From positions 239,790,230 to 239,854,229 of the forward strand of contig CM077643.1 of assembly GCA_039707465.1 (NCBI GenBank): a DNA stretch of 64,000 nucleotides. Direction: 5' to 3'. A program made the translations under genes and the position numbers. Below, in pieces: positions 1-14,100 of this stretch. The notes beneath the pieces are model-generated. The model saw only the letters and a list, made by a program, of their open reading frames with translations. It made no database searches and had not been told where the DNA came from. The number at the start of each line of letters is the position of its first letter. The first letter of the stretch is position 1. Source of the stretch: Rhabdophis nuchalis. Lineage: Eukaryota > Chordata > Lepidosauria > Squamata > Natricidae.

Positions 1-19
1 TCCTCCGGGGGTTCTTCGG
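1..19 (+). CDS. NAPB: NAPB exon 1, 3' end only
   Basis: The first 19 bases read (F)-L-R-G-F-F-G and run into a GTGAGC donor at 20. The SNAP family has L-R-G-L-F-G at this place, and the split glycine codon (gg + a) matches the first base of exon 2. The exon is cut by the window edge. Confidence 0.85.
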
Positions 20-179
20 GTGAGCCAGCGAGCGGGAAAAGAGAGGGAGGGAGGGAGCAAAGGCACCGCTATCCTCGGCCCTAGAGGAGACCTTCCTCGG
101 CGCTACCTCCACACAGCTCCGGGGCTTCTGATCCGTGCACCCTCCGCGCCAGCATCCTTGTAGTGATCTCCCCACCACC

Positions 180-217
<38 letters not shown>

Positions 218-3200
218 GGGCGAAGGGAGAATTGCGGGGTGGCTTATAGGGGAAAAGGGCGACTCTGCTGGAATAGGGGCTCACCCTTTGACTCGGAGCG
301 GCACCGTGGAAGGGGCGAATCCGAGTCAATTAGGGCCGAAGGTTTGCGAGTGGAAAAAGAAACGTGGACTTAATTCTCCATACCCTCAAGAGTTGTAAAT
401 AAAAGGGTCTCCCCCCCCTCCCACCCAGCGGCCCTTAATCTGACGTTGCCACCTGTCAAGCGTGGCTGCAGAACGTCTGAAGGCGGGTTGCAGGAAGCCT
501 GCGAAGTGACAGGGCACATTTGAGAGGTCTACAAAATGAGAACAAGGACTCTGGTGGAATTATAATTGGGATTTAATGCAGCATACTTTCCTATGGACTT
601 TTGGCTATAGGCATGGAGGTTCAGCGGAAGTCAGCGGAGGGAATCCTAGTACAGGTAGTCCTCGGCTTACAATGGCTCATTTAGTGCCTGCTTAAAGTTA
701 CAATGGTGACAGATGTGACTTATGACCGTTTTTTCATCATTAACAGCCTTTGCAGAGCAGCCCCATGGTCCTGCCACCAAAATTCAGATGCTTGGCAATC
801 AATTGGTTTGTACTGATGACCTTCATTGTGTCCTGGGGTCATGTGATTTCCTTTTGCCAGCTCCTGACAAACAGAGTCAATGGGAAAGCCCGATTCACGT
901 AACACCCGGGTTACGAACTGATCAACTGCAGTGATTTGCATAACAACTGTGGCAAGAAAAGTTATAAAATGGGGCCAAACTCACTTAACCACAGAAATGT
1001 TGGGCTCAATTGTGGTTGTAAATCAAGGACTACAACCCTGTATAGGTAAGGTCAGTGAGTGGTGTAGACATGATAAAGCTGCCATCGAAAGCAGTGCTTA
1101 AGTTGGCGCAAATGTATATTTTAAATTCATAATAATTAACCCTCTCTAGAGTTTGTTTTTAACATACAGCCTTAAACATATACTAGGTGTCCTAATTCAG
1201 TGCCTTCAGGCACGTTGGATTAAAGCTCTCATAAACAGCCAGATAAGAATGAACTATTATTAACATATATGGTATATAATTGCCTTAATGATATCAATGA
1301 TTAACTCTATAAGGGTACTGTTTGAAGTTAAGGCCTTAGTTTTGTTGCCTGGAGTCTTTAAAAAGTTTTTCCCCTTCCATGCACTCATGTCTGATTCTGA
1401 GAGACTACCTGAATAAGTCCCTGCTGTTTCCTTGGTATGGATTTTCAGGAGTGGTTTGCCATTGCCTTATTTTTATTTATTTATTATTTCGATTTATATA
1501 CAGCCCTATTTTCCCTGGGGGGACTCATGGCGGTGCACAGAAAGATAAAAACCCAACAACACATACAAAATATAAAAGACAATTAAATTATTAAATCTGT
1601 GCTAAAATTTAAATAATATAAAAGATTAAAACCAGTAAATATCAAAATTTAAAATTATACCCTTGATCTATGTCAGGCCAGCTAGATGGAAGAAATGTGC
1701 TTTTAACATCCGACGGAAGAGGCGTAGGTCCGTGATGGTACGGATATCGGGGGGCAGGTCGTTCCAGAGGGCCGGGCCCGCCACAGGGAAGGCCCTTCCC
1801 CTGGGAGTCGCCAGCCGGCATTGACCGGCTGTCGGCACCCTGAGGAGGCCGACTCTGTGGGAGCGGACAGGTCGAAGGGAGATATGTGGCAGGAGGCGGT
1901 CTCTCAAGTAACCAGGACCCGTGCCATGGAGCACTTTAAAGATGGTAACTAACACCTTGAAGCGCACCTGGAAGACCACAGGCAGCCAGTGCAGCTCGCG
2001 CAGGAGAGGTGTTACATGGGAGTACCGAGAGACTCCCAAAATCCCCTGCGCGGCCGCATTCTGCACTAGCTGGAGTCTCCGGGTGCACCTCAAGGGGAGC
2101 CCCATGTAGAGAGCGTTACAGTACTCCAGGCGGGAAATAACGAGGGCTTGAATGACCGTGCGTAGGGCATCCCGATCTAGAAAGGGGTCCAACTGGCGTA
2201 TCGGGTGAACCTGATAGAAAGGCCCCCTGACCACGGCCGTCACATGGTCGTCCAAGGACAGCCGCAAATCCAGGAGGACGCCCAAGTTGCGAGCCCTTTC
2301 CGCGAGGGCTGATGACTCGCCCCTGATAGCCAACAATGGAGTTAACTAGCTATATTGAGATGCCGGAAACCACAGCCACTCGGTCTTCGACGGGTTGAGT
2401 CTGAGTTTGTTCCTCCCAGCTGTTTCTCCAGCTCTATTCCTAGAGCTGAGAGAAAGTGACTGGCCCAAGGTCACCCAGCTGGCTTTATGCCACATTTTCT
2501 TTGAAGACGTTTTGCTCCTCATCTCTGAAGAAGCTTATTGGATGAGAAGTGAAATGTCTTCAAAGAAAAACCAGAAAGTCCAGTTGCCTCTTGGGGGGGA
2601 AAAAAACACCTTTGTGCCAACCATAACCTGGATAACTGAAAATTTCCATAGAAACTTGTATTGCAAATAAGCTAAATTTTTATTTTCTACACATTTAAGT
2701 TTGGCATTGAAGTTCCATTAGTCTGATTGGATTTCTTGTATAACATAGTCTTGGGTTCTTCTGTCTACCACACCGCCTCCCTCCGTCAATTGAAACTAAT
2801 GTTTCATGAAGGCGGCAAAGTAATCTGAATCATGAAAGCTTATGGACTATTATTAAACCTTCAATGTACTGTTACAATGCTATGCAGTTTAGCTACAGCA
2901 GACATAAAGACTATCTTCTGAAATTTGTCAGTAATTCCCTTTCATGGCACCTTGAGGATAAAAGAATGTCTGTTTATGGTTCTTCATTGATCCACAATTG
3001 AGAAAACTAATAGATTGGTGAGTATCAGGAGGATGGTGTTTTTGTGGTTCCTTAAAGTAGCAACATTTAGCCAAACTTCATGTGAAGCAGTTGCCAAGCA
3101 TCTGAATATTGATCACATGGTCGGGGGTGCTGCAAAGGTCGTAAGTGGGGAAAATGGTCATAAGTCACTTTTTGCAGTGCTGTTGTAACTTTGAACGGTC

Positions 3201-5054
3201 ACTAAATGAATTGTTGTATGTTGAAGATTACATGTAAGAGGCATTCTGTTTAGCCTCTAAGACCAGAGGTAAAACAGCCTCTAAATAAGGGGAAAAAAGA
3301 AAAGGAGAAATCATGTATGTTTTCACTTTTTTTACCCAACTGCCCCAGCTTGTCTATTGGGACAGTTCTCATAAATAGCAACTGAGATAACCACTGTATT
3401 CAGACTGTACAGTCCATGTCTTGATTGCTATTCCAAGTTGTAGTTCCAATTATGTGCATTAATAATTAGGGCTTTTCCTTTTCCTAGTACTGTAGGGAAA
3501 GCTTTTAGTCAAATCCCACTTAAGAGTCTAAATTGGCATAATAATTTTGCTTATATATGATTTTAGTTGCTGCAATGAGAATTAGGATGAGAATTTTTAA
3601 TTCAAACTGAACGCTTTCCACATCTGCTTTCTATTTTATACATAGAAAATTTCAGGATTTGTTTTCAGCTTATTGGTTGATTGATTATCTGGTGTCGGAT
3701 ACCCTTTGTTTCTGTCTTTCTTAAAGGGATTAGTGCTAGATCAATAGCGTAAATTATAGTTCAGGGCCCAATTACGTACCTGTATCTCAGTGTTTTCTTT
3801 CTTAAAAAATATACAGATGGAGAGACTGCTACACTGGGAAAAGCATCTCTATGTTTCTCATACATAATGTTCCCATCTTCAGTGGAACTGTTTCTGCTTG
3901 TTGTGCCGGGAAAAAAAAAAGAAATAGGGAAAAATTATGGCACCAGTTGATTCTTATAAATGCAGAGAAAACAAATGTTGGTGTTTTTGTGATTCCGGGG
4001 ATGGTGCCAGTAAGTACGGCTGCTGCGCTTGACAGGAATTGCTGTAACTCTGAAGAAAATACTCATCAGAGGTTGGTCTCAGTTATCCTCTATCTTTTAC
4101 CCTGGAAATGAATTGTCCATGACAATTGGCACCAGATGCTGCTATCTGTAAATTTTGATGTAGTTCATCCTTCTTGCATTTCCGAATTGCAAGTTCTTCA
4201 ACGATATGTCTTGAGATTTGTTTTTATTTCGCTCCAACACATGATTATTATTTTTTACTACAGTTACTGCTGTGCTGTAGTATTTGTGGAGAGGCACATT
4301 AGGGAGAGAGAGATTAGGGAGAACTGGGTATGTCTAGTTTAATGAAAAGAAGGACTAGGGGAGACATGATAGCAGTCTTCCGATATCTCAGGGGCTGCCA
4401 CAAAGAAGAGTGAGTCAAGGTATTCTCCAAAGCACCTGAGGGTAAAACAAGAAGCAATGGGTGGAAACTAATCAAGGAGAGAAGCAACTTAGAACTGAGG
4501 AGAAATTTCCTGACAGTGAGAACAATTAGTCAATGGAACAGCTTGTCTCCAGAAGTTGTGAATGCCCCAACACTGGAAGTCTTTAAGAAGATGTTGGATA
4601 GCCATTTGTCTGAAATGATATAGGGTTTGTCTGGGCAGGGGATTGGACTAGAAGACCTCCAAGGTCCCTTCCAACTCTGCTATTGTATTGTATTGAGATT
4701 AATCTTCTTTCTCTGAGTCTGGAACTTGCCATTTTTACCTCTACTTAAAGCTGCTGAGCCCAGATCTTTCGATATTTTAACAGATTAACAGAGTTGGAAG
4801 GGACCTTGCAGGTCATCTAGTCCAACCCCCTGCCCAAGCAGGAGACCCTACATCTGCCTCTACCTAGAATTCCTGATTGGGAGGCAAGAGCTCCACCTCT
4901 AGGCCACAGAAGCAGATTATGGTGTTTTATATTTGTTTTGTGTAAAGTTTATGAAGCCGCTGCTCACATCAGGAAGTAGGAAGCAGCCCATCCCCATTTG
5001 TTGCCCAACTTTTTCAGCCCAGTGCAAATGGGTTTGTGGGTTGATTCTAGCAAT

Positions 5055-5147
<93 letters not shown>

Positions 5148-8100
5148 TTTAATTTTGTATACCGCGTCCCCTCCCCAAGAGGACTCGGAGCGGTGCACAG
5201 GGAAATTAAAACATATAAAAATATATACAAACAATAAATACAATAAATAAAAGCAGATTAAATTGATCGTCCCTGCGCTAAAAACCCCATTAAAACTAAA
5301 TTCCCTAAACACCCCAGAGGTAGAGACTAACCAAGGCCGGCCAGACAGAAAAAGTGTGTTTTCAGTTTCCGACGGAAGGAGCGGAGGTCCGTAGTTGTTC
5401 TAATGTCGGGGGGGAGGTCGTTCCAGAGGGCTGGGCCCGCCACAGAGAAGGCCCTTCCCCTGGGCGTCGCCCGCTGACACAGTCTAGTGGACGGCACCCG
5501 GAGAAGTCCCTCTCTGTGGGAGCGGATCGGCCGTGAGGATGTATGGGGCAGGATCCGATCCCGCAGATAGCTAGGTCCCGAGCCATGGAGCGTTTTAAAG
5601 ATGACAACCAGCACCTTGAAGCGCACCCGAAAGACGACAGGCAGCCAGTGCAGCTCGCGCAAGAGCGGTGTTATATGGGCGTACCTTGCGGTCCCCATTA
5701 TTGCTCGCGCGGCTGCATTCTGGACCAGCTGAAGTCTTCGGGTGCACCTCAAGGGGAGCCCCATGTAGAGAGAGTTACAATAGTCCAGTCGGGATGTTAC
5801 GAGAGCATGAGTGACTGTGCAAAGGGCATCCCGATCCAATAGGGGGCGCAACTGGCGAACCAGGCGAACCTGGTAAAACGCCCTCCTAGCCACGGCTGTC
5901 ACTTGATCTTCCATGGACAGCCGGGCATCCAGGAGGACACCCAAATTGCGCGCCCCATCCACAGGGGCAAGATGTTCGCCCCCTATGGCCAGCGATGGAG
6001 TGAGCTGGTTGAATCGGCCGGCCGGAAACCACAGCCACTCGGTCTTGGTCGGGTTGAGCCTGAGTCCGTTACTTCCCATCCAGATCCGCACGGCTTCCAG
6101 GCACTGGCACATCACCGCTACGGCATCGTTGGGGTGGTTTGGGGTAGATATATACAGCTGAGTGTCATCAGCGTAGAGATGATACTCTACCCCAAAACCA
6201 CGGATGATCTCACCCAGCGGCTTCATGTATGTGTTGAACAGGAGAGGCGAGAGGACCGACCCCTGAGGCACCCCACATGTGAGGGGTCTCGAGGTCGACC
6301 TCTGCTCTCCTGCCAACACAGATTGCAATCGACCAGAGAGGTAGGAGGAGAACCACCGTAAAACGGTGCCTCCCACCCCCAACCCCCCCAGCCGATGGAA
6401 TAGGATACCATGGTCGATGGTATCGAAAGCCGCCGAGAGGTCTAATAGGACCAGGATGGAGGAACAACCCCCATCTCTGGCCCTCCAGAGATCATCGACC
6501 AACGCGACCAATGCCGTCTCGGTGCTATGCCCGGGCCGAAAGCCGGACTGGCGCGGGTCTAGATAATCAACTTCCTCCAGGTGACGGGGAAACTGTTGTG
6601 CCACCACACTCTCAACAACCTTCGCCAAAAAGGGAAGGTTGGAGACTGGACGATAGTTGTTTAATAGAGCTGGATCCAAAGAGGGCTTCTTAAGGAGGGG
6701 CCTCACCATAGCCTCTTTTAGGGAAGCAGGCAAGGAACCCTCACTTAAGGATGCGTTGACAACCTCTTGGAGCCAGCCTCGTGTCACCTCCCAGGATGCC
6801 AGTACAAGCCAGGAGGGACACGGGTCCAATAAACATGTGGTGGCTCGCAGTCGCCCACGTAACCTGTCCATATCCTCGGAAGTAACGGAGTCAAACTCCT
6901 CCCAAACAAGATCTGTCTCGTGGCATCCCACTAGGCCATCAATGGGGGCTAGCTCGTTCTGTATCTGAGCGGTTTTCTCCTGCAGAAAAATCACAAATTC
7001 CTCTGCTCTACCCTGTAACGGGGCTTCCCGCACCCTCTGTTGAAGGAGGGAGCGGGTCACCCTAAACAGGGCGGCAGGGCGGTTGTCTGCGGATGCTATG
7101 AGAGTAGCACAATGATGACGTTTGGCCACTCTCAGCGCCACAATGTAAGTCCGTAAATGGGCTCTTACCTGTGTCCGGTCAGATTCAAATCGGGTAGACC
7201 TCCATCTTCTCTCTAGGCATCTCTTGCGGCGTTTCATCACCCTCAGCTCTTTGGTAAACCAAGGAGCCAGGGTGTTTCGCCGCCGCAAGAGAGGCCGCAA
7301 GGGCGCGACCCGATCCAAGGCTCCCGTGGTCGCAGTATTCCATGCGGCCACGAGGTCCTCCATCGGGGCGCGGGTCAGGGGTACAGGAAATGGCCCAAGC
7401 GCCGCCTGGAACCCATCCGGGTCCATCAGGCGCCTGGGGCGGAACCAGATTGGTAACTCAGGTTCCGCCTCCCCGCGGAGGGGAGCAGCGGTCGGAAAGT
7501 CGAGCCGGAGAAGTGAGTGGTCTGACCATGACAAGGGCGTGATGACTATATACCCTATACCCAGATCACTCTTCCATTGGCCTGAGACAAAGATGAGATC
7601 CGGTGTATGTCCACCCTCGTGAGTGGGGCCTTGAATTAGTTGGGTCAGGTCCATGGCCGTCATGGAAGCCATGAACTCCCGAGCTACCACGGATGATTCG
7701 CCCACCGATGGCAGATTAAAGTCCCCCATGACTACAAGTCTGGGGGTCTCAACTGCCACCGTAGCGATCATCTCAAGGAGCTCGGGCAGGGTTGCTGCTA
7801 CATAGCGGGGAGCCAGGTATACAACCAGCAAGCCCAACTGCCTCCCTAGGCCCCACTTCACGCAGAGGGACTCACAACCGGTAGTCTGTGGCACAATGGT
7901 CTCTCTCGGCTCAAGACCTTCCCTAACAATAACCGCTACCCCACCACCCCTACCTAGGGCCCGAGGCTGATGAAAAGCGCCGTAACCTGGTGGGCACATT
8001 TCAACGAGGGGAAGTCCACCCTCGTGGCCCAGCCAGGTCTCCGCAATTCCTACCAGGTCCGGCTCCCCCTCAGACACAAGGTCATGGACGAGGGGGGCTT

Positions 8101-11100
8101 TGTTGACCACGGACCTGGCGTTGCAAAACATCAGCCGTAGGCCCTGGCTCTGTACTCCCTGACCACCTAGCCTGCGGGGGTTGTGGCACTTCACCGTTTG
8201 TAACCAACGGTTCTGTGCCCTCAACCGGGAGGGTAGAACTTGTCTCCCCTCGGACCTGCCTCTCCCCACGACCTTCTGGATAGAAATGCCCTCCACTGGG
8301 ACGACTCGTATTTCCCCCCCCCCCTAACGGATCCTTCCGCTTCCTTCCGTCGCCTGCTGGCCTGGCCCTCTCTGTCCTCGTCTGTCTCTACCTGTCTATT
8401 ACCCCCCCCCCCACCCTGGAACCCCCTAAAATCCGAATTAAAAATTTATTTAAAACCCCCCTTAATTTGCGCTTCGCCCTTTGTGATTTTTGTCATTGTT
8501 GGTGTCAAGATAAGTCTTGCTCCAGTATGTAGGAAGGCAATTCGTGCTGGAGCTGTTAGTACCTACTAATACTTACAGGCTTTATGCACTGCCTAATATA
8601 TTTTATATAAGGTAGCTTTATAATAATGTTAGACGTATCCATACTTTAGTGTTGTGGCCCAGCCAGCTCCGGATGAGCTGCTCATTTTCATTTCATTTAT
8701 TAGATTTCTATCCCGCCCTATCTCCCAAAAGAGGGACTCAGGGACTGACGGACTCTTCTAGCGAAGAGCCCTATGAGTCTGCTCTGGAGGAGGAGGGAGG
8801 TCTGGAGGAGGGCTCAGCATCAGAGCAGGACTCAGAGAAGGTAGTTGGCCACCAGAAGGCGCCTGGGTCATGGAGCAGTGGGGAGGATCAAAGGCAGTTT
8901 GTCCATGATGCCAGAGTGAGCAGGGCTGAGAGGCGGAGGCAACAATTACATTGGAGGCAGGCTCGCAGACAATGATTAAGAGCCAGGTGGTTGCTGAGTG
9001 GCCCTTCCCAAGAGAGCTTATAGGTGAGAGGTTGGGAAGGGACATTTGCAGGAAGCAACCGTTTGAACTTCAGTATTTCAAAAAGCCTGAGCCTTCTAGT
9101 CGTGTTTGGGATTATGTGTGTTATCTGGACTCTTAGCTAAAGCATTTGCTTATCTCGTAATTAAGCAGTGGCAAACCGCCAAGCCTGTGTCTGCAGGGTG
9201 ATACAGCCCTTAGGACAGAACACTTTATTCATTTAGGTATGAATAAAACCATAGCTATTTACCTAAATATTTCTATTTTGGCCTGGTTTGCTGATAATAT
9301 GTCTTCTCTTCCTTCTCCTTCTTCCCTGTAATATTGATTGGGCCACTTTGCTATCCTATAACTGCTTTTTATGTCTGCCTCTTTTTATTACCATATATTA
9401 TTTACGTATATTCTATATTATTATTCTGTGCTGTAAATGGCTGTAGTAAAGTTTAAATTCAAGGTATTACGTGCCCCCCGCCTTAAGTCTACTTCTGAAT
9501 AGATTCATCAGGTCAGTTTAATGCAGTGGTTCTCAGTTATTTTCTGTCAGGCCCCCCCTAGGAAGAAGAAAACATTTCGCGCCCCCCCCAGCCCCGGAAA
9601 GCGCCCCCCCCAGCCCCGGAAAGCGCCCCCCCAGCCCCGGGGCTGCCCCCTCCCTTCTTTCCCTCGCCTCCTTCCGAGCCAAGGATATTTATTCTCCTTG
9701 GTGCCGCCGTTGCCTTCTCTGCATGGCCCGAGCGCCTGTTCCTTACTGCGATGGTCTCAGCAGCTCCCAGCGCTCCCAATGCAGCCAGTCGAAAGCCGGG
9801 AGGGAGGCCGCTTTTCCACGCCGTGGAAGGGGGTCGCCTCCCTCCCGGCTTTCGACTGGCCGCGTCCAGGCGGGCAGCGGGCAAGAGCCGTGAGCGGGCA
9901 AGTCGGGCGGCGCGCTGGGAGCTGCTGAGCCGGGCGGCGCGCTGGGAGCTGCTAAGCCGGGCGGCGCGCTGGGAGCTGCTAAGGAACAGGCGCTCGGGCC
10001 ATGCGGAGAATGCAACGGTGGTATCGGTCTTTCCGGGTATGCGGCTCCGCGCCCCCCTTACAGAGCCTCGCGCCCCCCTAGGGGGGCGCGCCCCACTATT
10101 TGAGAAACGCTGGTTTAATGCATGAAATGAACTGGCATGGAAGTACTTTTCATCTTTGACAAGCAGCAAAAAATAGCTTATTTTGGCCCTGGTTAGCACT
10201 GAATGTGGCACTAGTTTTAGATCAGGAAAATGAAAATTACTGTGCTGCCTTTGATTTGCAATGCTTTTTTGGCTTAGCATATCAGCGGATGGATGGCTTT
10301 CTCCTCAACCCTCTGGGTTGAATATCAGCAAGTCATACTCTGCAGGCTGAGTGTGAGTGACAGGCAGAAGGAATTTTGGATTCTTAAAATAAGCCATAGG
10401 CAAATTGTTGTGGCCTTTTGGATAGAAAACGTAACCCAAAAATAGAGTGTTCTCTTTTTCTAAAAAACCCGCTCTGGTGGGGACTCTGGTAGTTTTAAGG
10501 CATGTTTTACTAATAATACTATTAATTCATGGTTTAAGAGAACATGCAGTTTTTAGGAATCTTCTTATGATTCTGCGAAAACAGTAAATGATCAATCATT
10601 GCAAATTTCTAACAGAAGTTACTTCTGCATGTAAACTAGCAACTGGAGCTGAATTTTCTCTTACCATAACCATAACACGGATTTAGTTCTGTCAGACTTC
10701 TCTTTTGAAATGTTTACTTTTTTGACTTCCTGTTCCGGCTTCTGGCGGCGACGGATGAACCTTGGGGTTCGTCCGCTGTTTTGTTCTTTTTCCTGCCCCT
10801 AACGGGGCGGGGTGCCCCCCCTTTTTCTTTTTGGGGGGGACCTTCCGTAGGGCTGGCTTGCCTGGACTGGTTCTGCTGGCGGCAGCTGGAGGAACGGTCC
10901 TTGTCTTCGGTCCAGGTGGAAGAAGACATGCTGCGGGGGGCTTGGTTCCCTTCGCCAACGGAGGACGGCAGTAAATAATGGATTTGGAGAGAACGGAGCG
11001 CTCAGGTCGGATGGCTTTGCCGGGGCTTGAGATGCAAGGCGGAGAGTAAGTGACTTTAAAACTTTTTCTTGCTGGCGGCTTGGACTGGAAGAGACGTGGA

Positions 11101-14100
11101 GGGGGGTGTTTGTTAAACCCCCCCTCGGATTTATAACAGCGGCGTTTAGAAATGGCTCCTCGTTGCGAGGAAGCGGATATTTCTCATCCGGACTTTTGCG
11201 GAACGAGTGAAAGTGATTTGCGGCTTGTTTCTATACAATGTATCTAAGTCCGGCTTTATTGAAACAATTTCTTTTTTTACTCTCTCCTGCTGGCTGCCTG
11301 GCTGGGCGGTGGAAGATGGCTCCTCTTTGTTCCTGAATGACTATTTTTTAATGGAAAATCACCAACATCTCTTTGTAATTTGGACTGTCTCTCTTTATTA
11401 ATGGAAAAAAATTTTCTGGAATAACTGGTTCCTTCCCTGGAATACCTTCTCTTTTTTTTAAACAATTGACTGTGGGACTGTTTCTTCTCTGGGCTCTACA
11501 GCTTGTTACAACTCTGAGCTGAACTTTTTTTTCTCCTGACTGGCTCCAGCAGCCGCACCCAAAAAACGCCATTTTAGTGGCACTGATTATAATAGCTTAT
11601 CATGGCTTCAAAAAAACAACCAGAGAATTCGGGACTGGAACAAAGATTGACGGCGATGGAGGAAGTATTAAACTCCTTGGTGCTGGAAATTAAAGCGATG
11701 AGGAGAGACCAGTGTAGCTCTAAGCTTGAACTTTTGGAAACACAAAAAAAATTGATGGAGAACACGCAGAAGACTGAGGAGCTGGAAGTGGGGTTGGCTG
11801 GGGCGAAGGGAGAACTTAAAAATGTCAACACTGAAATTGCAGATTTGTCTGGTCATATGTCTAGGATGGATTTTGAAAGAATGTCATATTTTTTAAGATT
11901 TCAGAATATTTTGGAGGAAACTGGTGAATGCCTTCCTGATCTCATGAGTACAATTTTAGCAGACTATTTACATAAACCTAAAGAGGAGATCAGGGGGGAC
12001 ATTGACCTAGTCTATAGAATTAACTCAACATATGCCAGGTTAAATGAAGTACCCAGAGAGATACATATTAAATTTGTTAGAAGGTCGACCAGGGAGGGAA
12101 TTTTGAAGGCGCAAAGAGACAGGCCTTTAATTTACCAGCAAAAGGAAGTCGCCATCTTGAAACAGATCCCAAAAAAGATTAGAGAGGTGAGGAGGAAGTA
12201 TTCCTTCTTATCTAAAAAATTATTTAACCACAGGATTTGGTTTAAGTGGGCGATGCCAGAAGGGATGTTGGTGTTCTGGGATGAAGGAAGAGTAAGGATT
12301 AAAACAGTTGTTGAGGCGGAAGCCTTTCTTAAAAAACATTCCTCTATCCTGGGGGAAGATCCAGGGGGGACGGAGGGGGCCACGGCCCCGCCCGCTGGGG
12401 GCCAGGAAGGAGAACAAGAAGATACAATTGCCAAGAGACTTAGGTCTAAAAAATTACTTTGCTTTTTATTAATACAGTATAACTTTTTATCTGGATGTTT
12501 GTACACGATTGCCAGCATAGAATTTAGAATTTATGATGTATGCACTTGTTTTCACCTTGCAGTATTATTGGAAAATGTATTATCAATGTCTTATTATGAA
12601 GCCCCGGAGGGGCCGACGACCTCGACGTGAAAGTTCTCAAAATATTTTTGTATTTCACCCTACCCCTACCCTACCTTAAAAAAAAATTGTAAAAACCAAT
12701 AAAACTTTTTCAATTTAAAAAAAAAAAAAGAAATGTTTACTTTTAATTAGGTATGCATTTATTTAAATTCAGATTTTCTAGTTTGTTTTCCCAGTGATAA
12801 CATCCAACTGTGAATAACCCACAAACTAAAAACGTAAGTGTGAAATTAAAAAGGGTTGACCATGAAATAAGGTTCACTTGCACTTTAAAAAGAAATAAAG
12901 CTAGTTGTATAAAAATGATCAGGAAGAGTAATTAGTTTTATGTTTATTATTTTAACAAAATGAGAACAATACAAGATGTATTAGATAGTGCTCGAATGAT
13001 GACCATTTCTTCAGTGACTTTTCAAAGTTATGGCAATACTGAAAGAAATGAATTTACAACCTGTGCCCACATGATCAAAATTTAGGCAAAGCGCATGCGT
13101 TGATGGCTGTGCCCATGCGTCGACAGGTGCACATTTGTCGATGCGGGCACACATTTGTGAACCGGTAGGGAAAATAAGTGAATACCACCCCTGATTACCT
13201 GTATTAACACTAAATTTGTTATAAGATTACAGTAAGAGAACCATGTCTGAAAGCCCTTCTTCCCTTCTTTGCTTGTATTTTTCAGAAAACTGGGGAGAGT
13301 CTCTTCTATGTTCTGAAATACCTTTTGTTTGATAGTTGTCTAGGCTGCCTCCTATTTCCCAAGGTCATTCCTCAATACCATTACACAAAAATACAATAAA
13401 AAGAGCGCATGTAACAATATAAAGGTGGCCAATTCAGTTAATACCATAAACATATTATACATGCATAAGGGATTTCAATCAACTGGGTTTTAGGGGCCCT
13501 ATGGACAACCATCAATAAAGCAAGCTGTAGCTTCCCTACCACCATATCATATCCCATGCACATACTATAAGGTGGCCCATTAACTCTGTGTAATCATATT
13601 CCATCCATTCCTTCTCGTTTTCTGAAAAACACTGTGATTCTCTCACCTAAATTTGTTATTGAGAAAATACTTGTATATCTGCTGTACATCTTTTCCCCTC
13701 ATTGTATGCTTATGAAATAAAATTAGGACTGTGTGCAGGTATACTTATTAGTAGAGATAGCCCTTGACTTAACCATTTGTTTAGTGGCCGTTCAAAGTTA
13801 CAACAGTGCTGAAAAAATGACTTATAACTCTTTTCATACTTATATCTATTGCAGCATCCCTGTGGTCACATAATCAAAATTCAGATGCTTGGCAACTGCC
13901 ATGTATTTATGACAATGGCAGTGTCCCAGGGTCATGGGATCACCTTTTGCAACCTCCTGACAAGCAAAGTCAATAGGGAAGCCCAATTCATTTTATAACC
14001 CTGTTATTAACTTAACCACTGCAGTGATCCATTTAACCACTCTGGCAAGAAAGATTGTAAAACGGAGCAAAACTCACTTAACCAATACCTTGCTGAAATT

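Noticed and set aside
4964..5312. Poly-isoleucine and poly-tyrosine ORFs
   Set aside because: Translations of the TAA microsatellite.
8649..8975. Acidic 108-codon ORF as a host gene
   Set aside because: Lies in the LTR-like element and spans a LINE tail fragment; a similar stretch is in the second LTR-like copy.
9558..10280. 240-codon ORF across the GC-rich hAT
   Set aside because: Crosses the element border and consists of repeat translation ([17 protein letters not shown]).
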